DNA of 64,000 nt from Bacillus sp. sid0103 (GTDB lineage Bacteria; Bacillota; Bacilli; Bacillales_B; DSM-18226), in the NCBI RefSeq assembly GCF_019219025.1, contig NZ_JAHUWN010000010.1:134336-198335 (forward strand). The letters are read 5' to 3'. The position numbers and the translations under genes are program-made. Under the pieces are notes generated by a model, which worked only from the letters and a program-made list of their open reading frames with translations, had not been told where the DNA came from and did no database searches. Of this stretch, positions 35,240 through 45,979 are shown one piece after another. Position 1 is the stretch's first letter. Every line of letters begins with the position of its first letter.

Positions 35240-35248
35240 TGCTATACT
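35240..35248 (+). promoter_or_regulatory. extended -10 promoter of the lipoprotein gene
   Basis: TGCTATACT is an extended -10 (TG-n-TATACT) about 100 bp before the lipoprotein start; the -35 region is poor, which is normal for extended -10 promoters. Confidence 0.45.
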
Positions 35249-35348
35249 TGCATATTGATTTCCGCTTTCAATCAACATTGCTAAAATATCAACAATAACC
35301 ATTAACACAGCCAAAAAGTAAGAGTGTCTATGATTGGGGGATATTCCA

Positions 35349-36161
35349 CTGAAAAAATCCATACTAGTTAGCATCCTATTTTACACGTTGCTTTTATCTG
35401 CTTGTAATCCAATTAGAGTCCCAAAGTCAAGTATGGACCATAATATGAGTGCCACTCCAACTGGTGTCATTCCTACAAAGTCTGAATGGAAGATCCAGGA
35501 TTATCCGAAGGCAAATGAGGAAATTCCGATTTCACTCCTCATTAAGGATAAATCTAATAAACCGATTCAATCATTCGATACGGTTCATGAGAAAAAAATG
35601 CATTTATTTATTGTAAGTAAGGATTTAGCTTATTTTTCTCACATCCATCCAAATTATAAGGGAAATGGCGAATTTAACTTTACCACGAACTTCCCCACAG
35701 GCGGAGAGTATAAGCTTATCTCTGAATTCACGCCCAAGGGTGGAGGAGACCCTAGTGTTGAAAGTCATTGGGTCCGGATTGAAGGAAAAACGGCAGCTCC
35801 AAATCCGCTCATCCCAGACCAGAAGCTTACGAAAGTAGAGGATGGAAAAAAAGTGACGCTCACTTTTGACCATATGATGGCCGGAATGACGGTTCATCTG
35901 AACTTTACAATTAGTGATGCAACAAGCAATCAACCCATTAAAAATCTGCAGCCCTTTTTAGGAGCCATGGGACACGCGGTCGCGATTAGTGGTGATGCTG
36001 AAAAGTATTTGCACATCCATCCGATGACAACTGATGGGAGTGGTCCAAAGGTAACCTTTATGACCATTTTTCCTGAAAAAGGGCTCTACAAGGTATGGGG
36101 CCAATTTCAGCACAATGGCAAAGTATTTACCGTCCCGTTTGTGATTAACGTACCAGAATAA
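35349..36161 (+). CDS. lipoprotein with two FixH/YtkA-like domains, apparent CTG start
   Basis: The product (270 residues from CTG) carries a lipobox LLLSAC with the lipidated Cys at about residue 19, so it is anchored outside the membrane. Two beta-rich halves (about 50-145 and 160-270) each resemble YtkA/FixH-like domains and contain His/Met-rich strands: KMHLFIVSKDLAYFSHIHPN, FDHMMAGMTVHLNFTI and AEKYLHIHPMTTDG, which suggests copper binding. GGGGGA stands 7 bases before CTG 35349; TTG 35334 is in frame but has no ribosome site and adds five residues. Divergent from two membrane-protein genes of unknown function. The copper idea is inference from composition. Confidence 0.75.
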   Translation: MKKSILVSILFYTLLLSACNPIRVPKSSMDHNMSATPTGVIPTKSEWKIQDYPKANEEIPISLLIKDKSNKPIQSFDTVHEKKMHLFIVSKDLAYFSHIHPNYKGNGEFNFTTNFPTGGEYKLISEFTPKGGGDPSVESHWVRIEGKTAAPNPLIPDQKLTKVEDGKKVTLTFDHMMAGMTVHLNFTISDATSNQPIKNLQPFLGAMGHAVAISGDAEKYLHIHPMTTDGSGPKVTFMTIFPEKGLYKVWGQFQHNGKVFTVPFVINVPE

Positions 36162-36165
36162 AAAC

Positions 36166-36199
36166 AAACCCCTTCTTGGCTTAAGAAGGGGTTTTGGCT
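36166..36199. terminator. bidirectional terminator between lipoprotein gene and rocA
   Basis: AAACCCCTTCTT pairs with AAGAAGGGGTTT (loop of 5). T-runs lie on both outer sides, so it can end the lipoprotein transcript and the rocA transcript from the other strand. Confidence 0.88.
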
Positions 36200-36206
36200 T
36201 TTATCA

Positions 36207-37754
36207 TTAATACATTTCAGAGGTTGTTTTAGCCTGCATATGAAGCAGTAAGTAGTCAGGACCGCCTGCTTTCGAGTCAGTACCGGACATATTGAAGCCG
36301 CCGAATGGCTGATAGCCAACGATAGCCCCTGTACATGAACGGTTGAAGTACAGGTTACCAACATGGAAGTCTTCACGTGCTTGTTCAAGGTGCTCACGGT
36401 TAGTCGTGATAACAGCACCAGTTAAACCATACTCGGTGTTGTTTGCAATTTCAATTGCATCGGTGAAATCCTTTGCTTTGGTAAAACCAACAACTGGACC
36501 AAAGATTTCTTCCTGCATGATGCGTGCATCTGGAGCAAGGTCCGCAATAACGGTTGGTTTGATGAAGTAACCTTTCGAATTATCTCCTTCGCCGCCAGCC
36601 ATTAACTTACCTTCGCTCTTACCAATTTCAATATATTCCATGATCTTTTTGAACGCATTATTGTCGTTTACTGGACCCATGAATGTTGCTTGTTCTGTAG
36701 GATCGCCGATCGTTAGCTCATTGGTTAATTCTACAACGCGATTCAGTACTTGATCGTAAACATCTTCTACGATGACTGCGCGTGAACATGCAGAACATTT
36801 TTGACCTGAGAAGCCAAATGCACCTGCAACGATGGATTGTGCCGCAAGCTCCAGATCTGCTTCACTGTCAACCACAATCGTATCTTTTCCGCCCATTTCG
36901 GCGATTAAACGCTTCATCCATACTTGTCCTGGGTTTACTTTGGAAGAACGGTCGAAAATGCGAAGTCCAACATCACGTGATCCCGTAAAGCTGATAAAGC
37001 GAGTATCTTTGTGGTCAACTAAATAGTCGCCAACTTCAGCACCACTACCTGGTACAAAGTTTAGAACACCCTTAGGAAGACCTGCTTCTTCCATGACTTC
37101 CACAAACTTCGCAGCAACAACTGGTGTAGTGGAAGCTGGTTTTAATAGAACGGTATTCCCAGCTACAATCGCTGCAACTGTCGTACCAGCCATAATCGCT
37201 AATGGGAAGTTCCAAGGTGAAATAATAATCCCAACGCCTAGTGGAATATAATTGTAACGATTAAATTCGTTCGGACGGCTATTTACTGGAACACCATCTT
37301 TAAGGGCCAGCATTTGGCGTCCATAATATTCAAGGAAGTCAATCGCTTCTGCTGTATCTGCATCCGCTTCTTTCCATGGCTTACCTGCTTCTTTTGTTAG
37401 AAGGGCAGAAAACTCATGTTTGCGGCGGCGAATAATCGTTGCTGCTTTAAAAAGCACATCCGCGCGAACTTCTGCTTTAGTTTTTTTCCAAGTTTTAAAG
37501 GCTTCAACTGCTGCCTGCATTGCTTTTTCAGCTAGATCTTGGCTCGCTTTTGAAACGCTACCAATGACTTCTTTCGTATTGGAAGGATTATAGGAAACGA
37601 TTTTATCCTCAGTTTTAATTCTTTCTCCACCAATAACTAGGTCGTAATCCTGACCTAAATAACCTTCGACTGTTTTTAACGCCTTTAGATAGGCCTGACG
37701 GTTTTCCTCAATCGTAAAATCTGTAAATGGTTCGTGTTTGTAAGGTTGTACCAT
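36207..37754 (-). CDS. rocA: 1-pyrroline-5-carboxylate dehydrogenase
   Basis: RocA oxidises pyrroline-5-carboxylate (glutamate semialdehyde) to glutamate with NAD+, the last step of proline and arginine breakdown. The 515 residues equal B. subtilis RocA. Marks are [18 protein letters not shown] near 180, the NAD-site [11 protein letters not shown] near 255, the general base in AEMGGKD near 290 and the catalytic Cys in [10 protein letters not shown] near 320. ATG 37754 follows AGGAGG. It has its own sigma-A-like promoter with a cre site and a terminator; no putB or rocD is adjacent, though a proline importer lies at 16.5 kb. Confidence 0.96.
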   Translation of the reverse strand: MVQPYKHEPFTDFTIEENRQAYLKALKTVEGYLGQDYDLVIGGERIKTEDKIVSYNPSNTKEVIGSVSKASQDLAEKAMQAAVEAFKTWKKTKAEVRADVLFKAATIIRRRKHEFSALLTKEAGKPWKEADADTAEAIDFLEYYGRQMLALKDGVPVNSRPNEFNRYNYIPLGVGIIISPWNFPLAIMAGTTVAAIVAGNTVLLKPASTTPVVAAKFVEVMEEAGLPKGVLNFVPGSGAEVGDYLVDHKDTRFISFTGSRDVGLRIFDRSSKVNPGQVWMKRLIAEMGGKDTIVVDSEADLELAAQSIVAGAFGFSGQKCSACSRAVIVEDVYDQVLNRVVELTNELTIGDPTEQATFMGPVNDNNAFKKIMEYIEIGKSEGKLMAGGEGDNSKGYFIKPTVIADLAPDARIMQEEIFGPVVGFTKAKDFTDAIEIANNTEYGLTGAVITTNREHLEQAREDFHVGNLYFNRSCTGAIVGYQPFGGFNMSGTDSKAGGPDYLLLHMQAKTTSEMY

Positions 37755-37774
37755 ATCTTAAACCTCCTATGTAT

Positions 37775-37788
37775 TAAAAACGTTTTCA
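37775..37788 (-). promoter_or_regulatory. cre site (CcpA) at the rocA start point
   Basis: TGAAAACGTTTTTA (minus strand) matches 13 of 14 positions of the CcpA consensus TGWNANCGNTNWCA. It lies just downstream of the predicted transcription start and 20 bp before the ATG, where bound CcpA would repress. Confidence 0.65.
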
Positions 37789-37799
37789 CTCCACTGTAC

Positions 37800-37829
37800 A
37801 TTCTAACATGTTTTAATTCCGTGTCGCAA
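37800..37829 (-). promoter_or_regulatory. sigma-A-type promoter of rocA
   Basis: TTGCGA (37829-37824) and TAGAAT (37805-37800) are separated by 18 bases. This contrasts with the sigma-54 promoter known for B. subtilis rocABC; no -24/-12 element was seen here. Confidence 0.55.
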
Positions 37830-37844
37830 TGATTTGGAGAATTG

Positions 37845-37870
37845 AAAAAAGACCCAGTATAAACTGGATC
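37845..37870 (-). terminator. terminator of the pcrB-pcrA-ligA-camS operon
   Basis: Minus-strand GATCCAGT pairs with ACTGGGTC (one G-U pair) and is followed by T6. It starts one base after the camS stop. Confidence 0.85.
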
Positions 37871-39028
37871 TTATTGATAAATATGGACAAATGGTTCTTC
37901 TTCATTCGCTTTGCGGACGATCAAGGCTTCAGGTCCGTCTACAGACGTCACACTGACCGAAACGGATAAATACTTAGGAAAATGTTCCATTACAAGCCCA
38001 GTTACATACTGGGTAAAACCAATTCCTTCCGTTTTTCCGTAAAATTGGATTGGGATATTAATATTCAAATCCTGCAGTTGATCTCCAATGTAGAAGGCTC
38101 TGCCGATTACACCATTATAGTTAGGAAAGTACTCTTCTACATCCTGCTTAAAGTTTAAAAATGCAGTCAAATCATCACGGTGAGCATCCTTTGCTTCGGT
38201 GGATGGGAATAGAAAGTACTTTTCATCGACCTTTTCCCAACTATTTAAAGTAGCACTGCCTTGGTCTGCAGTGGAATAGCTAATGAAATTACCAGGAACA
38301 ACAGATGATTTACTCGCCTGTTCAAACAAAGCAATCGTAATCGGAACATTCTTTAAGTTTTTCATGTTCCTCATACGCTTTACTACTTCTGTGGCAATTT
38401 TCTTCCCTTCCCTGACCACTTCTGAATGAGGGACATCTTTCTCAAAGGTATCTCCACCTGCCGTTTTTTTGTAGTAATAAACAGAATTTAAGGCAAGACC
38501 AATCGTCACACCACCGAGCGTTACATTGCCTTTATCATTTTTGATTAAGTAGTCATGCTCTAAAATATGCGCCAGATAAATCGGCGAACTCGGTTCCCCT
38601 TTTTTCCCCGTATCAACAGGGTTTAGTCCGATGTTTTCAGCCTCTTTTAGTCCTTCATCCTTTAATTGCGATTTTGTAAATTTACGGTTTAACCAAAGTC
38701 TAATCGTCTTTTCCTTGATTTCCTGTCCTTCACGGAACAAATACTTTTCCGTATCAAACGTATTTTGGGCAATTCGCATTAAGCCCATTTCAAACTCGTT
38801 TAAGTCATATCTTGTATTAATATTATTAACAACCAATCCGCGTGCTTCCCCTGGTTCAAATGGCAAAATTGTCCGATAATAACTATCTGAAATATTATAC
38901 TTTGGAATAATTGCCTTCCCTTTTACTTTCTCCTTCGTTTGCACCACTTCATTTTGCTTCTGAAAATTAGGTGCACAGGCACTTAGCAAAAAGACAAGGG
39001 AGAGAGCGAACAATGAGAGTCTTCTCAC
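37871..39028 (-). CDS. camS: CamS family lipoprotein (YerH)
   Basis: The 385-residue product is a surface lipoprotein: a hydrophobic signal (about 3-17) ends in LLSAC with the lipidated Cys at 18. The rest matches the CamS/YerH family, whose signal peptide in staphylococci and enterococci is processed into sex-pheromone-like peptides; in Bacillus no such role is known. Marks include AHILEHDYLIKNDKGNVTLGGVTIGLALNSVYYY near 165-200 in pieces. GTG 39028 is preceded by AAGAGGTG with a 7-base gap. It lies 13 bp after ligA, in the same order as B. subtilis pcrB-pcrA-ligA-yerH. Confidence 0.93.
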   Translation of the reverse strand: MRRLSLFALSLVFLLSACAPNFQKQNEVVQTKEKVKGKAIIPKYNISDSYYRTILPFEPGEARGLVVNNINTRYDLNEFEMGLMRIAQNTFDTEKYLFREGQEIKEKTIRLWLNRKFTKSQLKDEGLKEAENIGLNPVDTGKKGEPSSPIYLAHILEHDYLIKNDKGNVTLGGVTIGLALNSVYYYKKTAGGDTFEKDVPHSEVVREGKKIATEVVKRMRNMKNLKNVPITIALFEQASKSSVVPGNFISYSTADQGSATLNSWEKVDEKYFLFPSTEAKDAHRDDLTAFLNFKQDVEEYFPNYNGVIGRAFYIGDQLQDLNINIPIQFYGKTEGIGFTQYVTGLVMEHFPKYLSVSVSVTSVDGPEALIVRKANEEEPFVHIYQ

Positions 39029-39041
39029 GTCGATACACCTC

Positions 39042-41104
<2,063 letters not shown>

Positions 41105-41118
41105 AAATTTTGCTAATT

Positions 41119-43395
41119 CTAAGCTTTCGTGATCGGAGCAAATTTGGCTAACAGGCGTTTAATTCCAACCGGGCTTGGAAACGCGATATCGAGTTCGGTT
41201 CCTTCTCCTTGGCCTTTGACGCTCACAACGGTTCCGGTTCCCCATTTCCCATGCTGAGCTTTATCGCCGACCTTCCAGCCGATTTCATCTCCAGCAGCAG
41301 CTGCTGAAACTGGGCGCATAACTGGTTTTCTCGCTGAAGCCGGTGTACTAAAGGACGTTTTCGGTGTTCCGAATGTGGAGGCTCGAGCAGAGCCAAATGA
41401 TTTACCAGTCGTTGATCCAAATGGTGAGTTCATTTTTTTCTCTGCCGGTTCAACACCTTCAATCAGGTCAGCCGGGATCTCACTTATAAAGCGGGACGGA
41501 GGGTTCATATTCGTTCTTCCAAACAATGTCCGCATTTGTGCATTGGTCAAGAACAGCGTTTGCTCCGCTCTTGTAATGCCCACATAGGCAAGACGGCGCT
41601 CTTCTTCCATTTCTACTTCTTCCATCAATGAACGGCTATGCGGGAAGACGCCTTCCTCCATTCCAATTAAGAAAACAACCGGGAATTCCAAGCCTTTCGC
41701 CGAATGCAACGTCATCAGGGTAATCGAATCAACCTTCTCCTGGGTCTCTTCATCAAGTGCATCAATGTCAGCTACAAGGGCTAAATCAGTTAAAAAGGCT
41801 ACTAGACTCTTATCTTCGCTCGAATCCTCAAAGCTTTTTGTCACCGATAATAATTCTTCAAGGTTCTCGAGGCGGCTTTGGGCTTCAAGCGATTTTTCCG
41901 CTTTAAGCATTTCACGGTACCCCGTTTTATCTAGCACTTCTTCAACGAGTTCTGTCACAGATAGATACTCTTGCATATTGGTATAATTACCAATTAAATC
42001 GCGAAATTCTCGCGCGGCTTTCGTGATTTTCGGACTTAATCCTAACAGTTCTACGGACTCAAGCGCTTGGAAAAGAGATAAATCATGCATGTCTGCAAAA
42101 TTGGCAATTTTATCAACGGAACTTGAACCAATCCCGCGTTTTGGCACATTAATGATCCGGCGCAAACTAATATCATCATCAGGATTTGAGATTAAGCGTA
42201 AATAAGCAAGCATGTCCTTGATTTCTTTCCTGTCATAGAACTTTGTCCCGCCGACGATGGAGTATTCGATGTTCGATTTAAGGAGCACTTCCTCCATCAC
42301 ACGGGACTGAGCGTTCGTGCGATAAAGAATAGCAATGTCCGTTAATTTATATTGATTATTACGAGTAATCTCTTTAATTTTTCCAGCAACGAATTGCGCT
42401 TCGCTTTGCTCGCTGTCAGCACGGTAATAAACCAGCTTGTTTCCCTCTGGGTTTTCTGTCCAAAGATTCTTCGCTTTTCGGTTCATATTGTTTTCGATCA
42501 CCTTGTTTGCTGCTAAAAGAATCCTTTTTGTAGAGCGGTAGTTTTGCTCTAGTAAAATAACTGTTGCATTTGGATAGTCTTTTTCGAACGAAAGGATATT
42601 GGCGATATCCGCTCCGCGCCATCGATAAATGGATTGGTCCGAATCCCCTACCACGCATAAATTTTTAAAACGACTTGCCAACTGCTTAACTAATAGATAT
42701 TGGGCTTTGTTCGTATCCTGATACTCATCCACATGAATATATTGAAATTTGCGCTGATAATATTCGAGAACATCCGGAACCCGTTTAAATAATTGGATCG
42801 TCATCATAATCAGGTCATCAAAGTCCAATGCCTGATTTTTACGTAAACGCTTCTGGTATTCCTCGTACACATTGCCGACGACATCTTCAAAATAGCCCCC
42901 GCCTGTTTTCTTATACTCTTCAGGATCAATCAACTCATTTTTAGCGGAACTGATTGCCCCTAAGATGGCACGGGGATCAAATTTTTTCGGATCAATATTT
43001 TTTTCTTTTAGAATGGTTTTCACTACAGATTGCTGATCGGTTGAATCAAGAATCGTAAAATTTCGGTTAAAACCGATCCGGTCGATATCTCTGCGTAAAA
43101 TTCTTACACACATCGAGTGAAAAGTGGAAATCCAAATTTCTTCAGCTACTCCGCCCATCATTTTCCCAATCCGTTCTCTCATCTCGCGAGCGGCTTTATT
43201 TGTAAATGTAATCGCCAAAATATTATAAGGATTAACCCGTTTCTCTACGATTAAATAGCCAATTCGATGTGTAAGCACCCTTGTTTTACCACTTCCGGCT
43301 CCGGCCATTAGTAACAGTGGTCCATCGGTTGTTTTAACAGCACTTTGCTGCTCTGGATTCAGTCCGTTTAATAGCTTATCACTTAAATATTGCAT
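41119..43395 (-). CDS. pcrA: ATP-dependent DNA helicase PcrA (UvrD family)
   Basis: PcrA is the essential 3'-5' SF1 helicase of Gram-positives, acting in repair and in clearing RecA and transcription complexes. The 758-residue product has Walker A AGAGSGKT (31-38), [28 protein letters not shown] and the [14 protein letters not shown] motif VI. The C-terminal ~100 residues form a basic, low-complexity linker and a Tudor-like fold ([23 protein letters not shown]) that binds RNA polymerase. I chose ATG 43395 with GGTGGA upstream; the frame is open to 43419. It is slightly longer than B. subtilis PcrA (739), in the linker. Confidence 0.98.
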   Translation of the reverse strand: MQYLSDKLLNGLNPEQQSAVKTTDGPLLLMAGAGSGKTRVLTHRIGYLIVEKRVNPYNILAITFTNKAAREMRERIGKMMGGVAEEIWISTFHSMCVRILRRDIDRIGFNRNFTILDSTDQQSVVKTILKEKNIDPKKFDPRAILGAISSAKNELIDPEEYKKTGGGYFEDVVGNVYEEYQKRLRKNQALDFDDLIMMTIQLFKRVPDVLEYYQRKFQYIHVDEYQDTNKAQYLLVKQLASRFKNLCVVGDSDQSIYRWRGADIANILSFEKDYPNATVILLEQNYRSTKRILLAANKVIENNMNRKAKNLWTENPEGNKLVYYRADSEQSEAQFVAGKIKEITRNNQYKLTDIAILYRTNAQSRVMEEVLLKSNIEYSIVGGTKFYDRKEIKDMLAYLRLISNPDDDISLRRIINVPKRGIGSSSVDKIANFADMHDLSLFQALESVELLGLSPKITKAAREFRDLIGNYTNMQEYLSVTELVEEVLDKTGYREMLKAEKSLEAQSRLENLEELLSVTKSFEDSSEDKSLVAFLTDLALVADIDALDEETQEKVDSITLMTLHSAKGLEFPVVFLIGMEEGVFPHSRSLMEEVEMEEERRLAYVGITRAEQTLFLTNAQMRTLFGRTNMNPPSRFISEIPADLIEGVEPAEKKMNSPFGSTTGKSFGSARASTFGTPKTSFSTPASARKPVMRPVSAAAAGDEIGWKVGDKAQHGKWGTGTVVSVKGQGEGTELDIAFPSPVGIKRLLAKFAPITKA

Positions 43396-43466
43396 ATTAT
43401 CCACCACCATCACAAACATTTGTTCTTATTTTTATCTTATCGTTTTTCTTCTTTATAAGCAATGAT

Positions 43467-44150
43467 CTATCGATTGATCTTTATAGTTTCTAATGCTAGA
43501 TCAAAATTTTCGTAAATAACGTTTCCGACCACAATGACATCTGCGTGCTTGGCCATTTCTTGAGCCTGTTCGATTGTTGAAATTCCACCGCCATAAAAAA
43601 GGACCGTTTTATCAAGTGCCTTTTTCACGTCCGCAATTAAGTTAACATCCCCATATTTACCGCTGTATTCAATATAAAATATGGGCAGGTGAAACATTTT
43701 TTCCGCCATAACCGCGTAGGCAGTTACCTCTTCACTTGTTAAGGTTGTATTTGCATTTGTCAGTTTTGCAGCTTTGCAGTCCTCGTTCAAGATGCAGTAG
43801 CCCTCCATGACAATTTCTTCCCAATCCATGATTTCACCAAATTCTCTAACTGCATGGTGGTGAAGTCCGGTAATCCATTTGGTATCGCTGCTGTTTAAAA
43901 TGGTGGGAATAAAGTAAAGATCGAACCCTGGTGTAACGGTCTCAATGGTTGAAACTTCAAGGACACACGGTACCGAGAATCTACGAATTCTCGCCATTAA
44001 ATCGAGGACGTTTTCTAGTGTAATCCCATCTGTGCCCCCCACCATTATTGCATCCGTGCCGGACTCACAGATTTTTTCTAAATGTTCATCCGATAGTTCT
44101 TTATTTGGGTCGAGTTTGAACACATGCCGCCACTCGCGAAAATCATACAT
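43467..44150 (-). CDS. pcrB: heptaprenylglyceryl phosphate synthase
   Basis: PcrB attaches a heptaprenyl chain to sn-glycerol-1-phosphate, an archaeal-like ether lipid step found in Bacillales. The 227-residue TIM barrel shows [22 protein letters not shown] near 31-52, the [10 protein letters not shown] motif near 160 and the phosphate-site [24 protein letters not shown] near 188-211. ATG 44150 has GGGAGG 9 bases upstream. It lies 71 bp before pcrA on the same strand. Confidence 0.96.
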   Translation of the reverse strand: MYDFREWRHVFKLDPNKELSDEHLEKICESGTDAIMVGGTDGITLENVLDLMARIRRFSVPCVLEVSTIETVTPGFDLYFIPTILNSSDTKWITGLHHHAVREFGEIMDWEEIVMEGYCILNEDCKAAKLTNANTTLTSEEVTAYAVMAEKMFHLPIFYIEYSGKYGDVNLIADVKKALDKTVLFYGGGISTIEQAQEMAKHADVIVVGNVIYENFDLALETIKINR

Positions 44151-44252
44151 CAAAAAGATCCTCCCACATCATTAATTCCATTACACCATTATAGCACTAG
44201 CCGATTCGATAAAAAAGAAAACACTAAATCTAAATTTTAACAGAAATGCTTT

Positions 44253-44467
44253 GTTAAACTTGCCTGTTGATTGGAACAAAAGAAGCTGGGCTTTCCGAGG
44301 GCTGCCAGCGAGCCTCCTCGAGCTTTGCTCCAGGCGGGGTCTCTCGCAGGACATTGATTAAGCTCCGTCGAATCAACACAGCACGAAGGAAATGCGATAG
44401 CATTTTCGAGGATCTCGCGCCTTCCGTTCCATTCAACAGGATGCCAAAATCAACAATAAGCATTAAC
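44253..44467. repeat. MITE-like dispersed repeat, copy 2
   Basis: Left end (GTTAAACTTGCCTGTTGATT) and right end (GCCAAAATCAACAATAAGC) are the same as in copy 1 at 15571-15737, but the inside is longer (215 versus 167 bp), less GC-rich and shares only short words such as GAAGC..GCTTTCCG, GCGAGCCTCCTCG-like and GGCGGGGTCTC. It lies between yerC and pcrB. The ends are better conserved than the centre. Confidence 0.75.
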
Positions 44468-44478
44468 ATAACAATCAG

Positions 44479-44509
44479 AAAAAAAAAAACCGAAGAGCTG
44501 CTCTTCGGC
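44479..44509 (-). terminator. terminator of yerC
   Basis: CCGAAGAG and CTCTTCGG pair perfectly (44508-44501 with 44497-44490 on the minus strand), followed by T11. It separates yerC from pcrB. Confidence 0.92.
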
Positions 44510-44513
44510 TTGT

Positions 44514-44828
44514 TTATTCCTGTTCTGTTAAAGTCTTGTCATTCTTGATTCGCTCTAATACCATTTCATACGTATCGTTTCCATAATTCAAACAACGTTT
44601 CACCCGTGAAATGGTAGCTGTGCTTGCTCCGGTTTCCGTTTCAATTTTGTGATACGTATTTCCCTCGCGAAGCATTCTTGCTACATCAAGACGTTGTGCT
44701 AGTGATTGGATTTCATTAATCGTACATAAATCATCAAAGAATCGATAACATTCTTCAAGATCTTTTAATGAAAGAACTGATTGAAATAACTGATCAAGTT
44801 CTTTTCCCCGTAATTTATTAATTTGCAT
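44514..44828 (-). CDS. yerC: YerC/TrpR-like transcription regulator
   Basis: The 104-residue product belongs to the YerC/YecD family of the TrpR superfamily: KLRGKELDQLFQSVLSLKDLEECYRFFDDLCT, then the DNA-binding helices IQSLAQRLDVARMLREGNTYHKIETETGASTATISRVKRCLNYG. In B. subtilis YerC has been linked to control of histidine biosynthesis. ATG 44828 follows AAAGGGG. It lies 35 bp after yerB and is followed by a strong terminator. Confidence 0.93.
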   Translation of the reverse strand: MQINKLRGKELDQLFQSVLSLKDLEECYRFFDDLCTINEIQSLAQRLDVARMLREGNTYHKIETETGASTATISRVKRCLNYGNDTYEMVLERIKNDKTLTEQE

Positions 44829-44862
44829 ATTCTTTAACCCCTTTAGTTGTTAAAATGTCTAT

Positions 44863-45921
44863 TTAGTTCAGATCAAGCGAGACGCTCTTCTGGAGGCCTG
44901 GATTGGTTGGAACCACATTAATCCATGTTTTACCTTGTACGAGTGGAACTTCTTCGCCGTTTTTGACTGGAACAATTTCGCCGTTCTTATTCTTCCATTC
45001 CACTTGGTTGACCTTACCCTTTTGAAGGAGATACGCCTTGCCGCCAGACTCAAAATCAATTTCGCGGCGCCCATAGGAATCGATAAACTGATGCTTAGCC
45101 TCGATAATAAAAATATTATCAACTAACACAGGCGCTTTGGTATCTAAGTCAACGGTTTGCTCATCGCCTGAAAAACGCTTATATTTGCCTGTTGCTGTAT
45201 CAAAATCAAATCTAGAGTTGGAAATTCCGCCCTTTGAATAGGTAATCTTAACAGATTTCGAAGGGGCGCCTGGAATATTCTTACTCTCTTCCTCTGTCAT
45301 AAACTTAAATGGTGCAGGACCTTTTGCCATTGAATATTTCTTCTGCTTTGCACCTTTTAAAATATTTTCATACGTAATATAGGAGTTATGGGGTGCTTTC
45401 CGGGTCTTAGAACGTTTAAATAGCGTACCATCATAGACCATTCCATTTAAATTATCGATATAGTTACTATTAAGGAGTTTCTTTGCTTCCGGGCTATAGC
45501 CGTGGGCAATGTAAAGGGCGTTAAGTCCCTTTGCCAAGAAAATATAATAATCACGTGCACTCCTTACCGGACCAATTTTTTCCGGTTTTTCACTTTGAAA
45601 AACGGCTAGAAAGCGTGTAATATCCCCTTCAGCAAGTATTTCATAGATGAGATCCGCTTTATTGAGGCCTGATTGCGGTCTTGCTTTTGGGTGATTATTA
45701 ATCATTACTGCAACAGCTCTAGTATCTGTACTTGCTTTTGACCCCACCCCTGTTAATGGGTAAAAATAAGGGTCCACTGGTTTCTCTGCTGGTGGTTTAG
45801 GCGCTGCTGGTGTCACCGGTTTTTCCTCTTTAACAGGTTCCGTTACCTTTTCCTTATTACTACATCCAGAAAGCAGTAACAGGAAAACTAACATGAAAAC
45901 AGCCCATTTTTTCATTTTCAT
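44863..45921 (-). CDS. yerB: YerB family lipoprotein (DUF3048)
   Basis: The 352-residue product starts with a lipoprotein signal ending in LLLLSGC (Cys 20), then a Pro/Lys-rich linker (about 24-48), and two DUF3048 domains: ARPQSGLNKADLIYEILAEGDITRFLAVFQ, KIGPVRSARDYYIFLAKGLNALYIAHGYSPEA and, near the end, KGKVNQVEWKNKNGEIVP..KTWINVVP. The family is extracytoplasmic and uncharacterised. ATG 45921 is near an AGGGG site; alternatives at 45927 (GTG) and 45915 are possible. Upstream of yerC, as in B. subtilis. Confidence 0.9.
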   Translation of the reverse strand: MKMKKWAVFMLVFLLLLSGCSNKEKVTEPVKEEKPVTPAAPKPPAEKPVDPYFYPLTGVGSKASTDTRAVAVMINNHPKARPQSGLNKADLIYEILAEGDITRFLAVFQSEKPEKIGPVRSARDYYIFLAKGLNALYIAHGYSPEAKKLLNSNYIDNLNGMVYDGTLFKRSKTRKAPHNSYITYENILKGAKQKKYSMAKGPAPFKFMTEEESKNIPGAPSKSVKITYSKGGISNSRFDFDTATGKYKRFSGDEQTVDLDTKAPVLVDNIFIIEAKHQFIDSYGRREIDFESGGKAYLLQKGKVNQVEWKNKNGEIVPVKNGEEVPLVQGKTWINVVPTNPGLQKSVSLDLN

Positions 45922-45979
45922 GATCACCCCTATTTACTTTCTAACTCTTTCACGCTTTAATCCTTTACTCACATACAGT

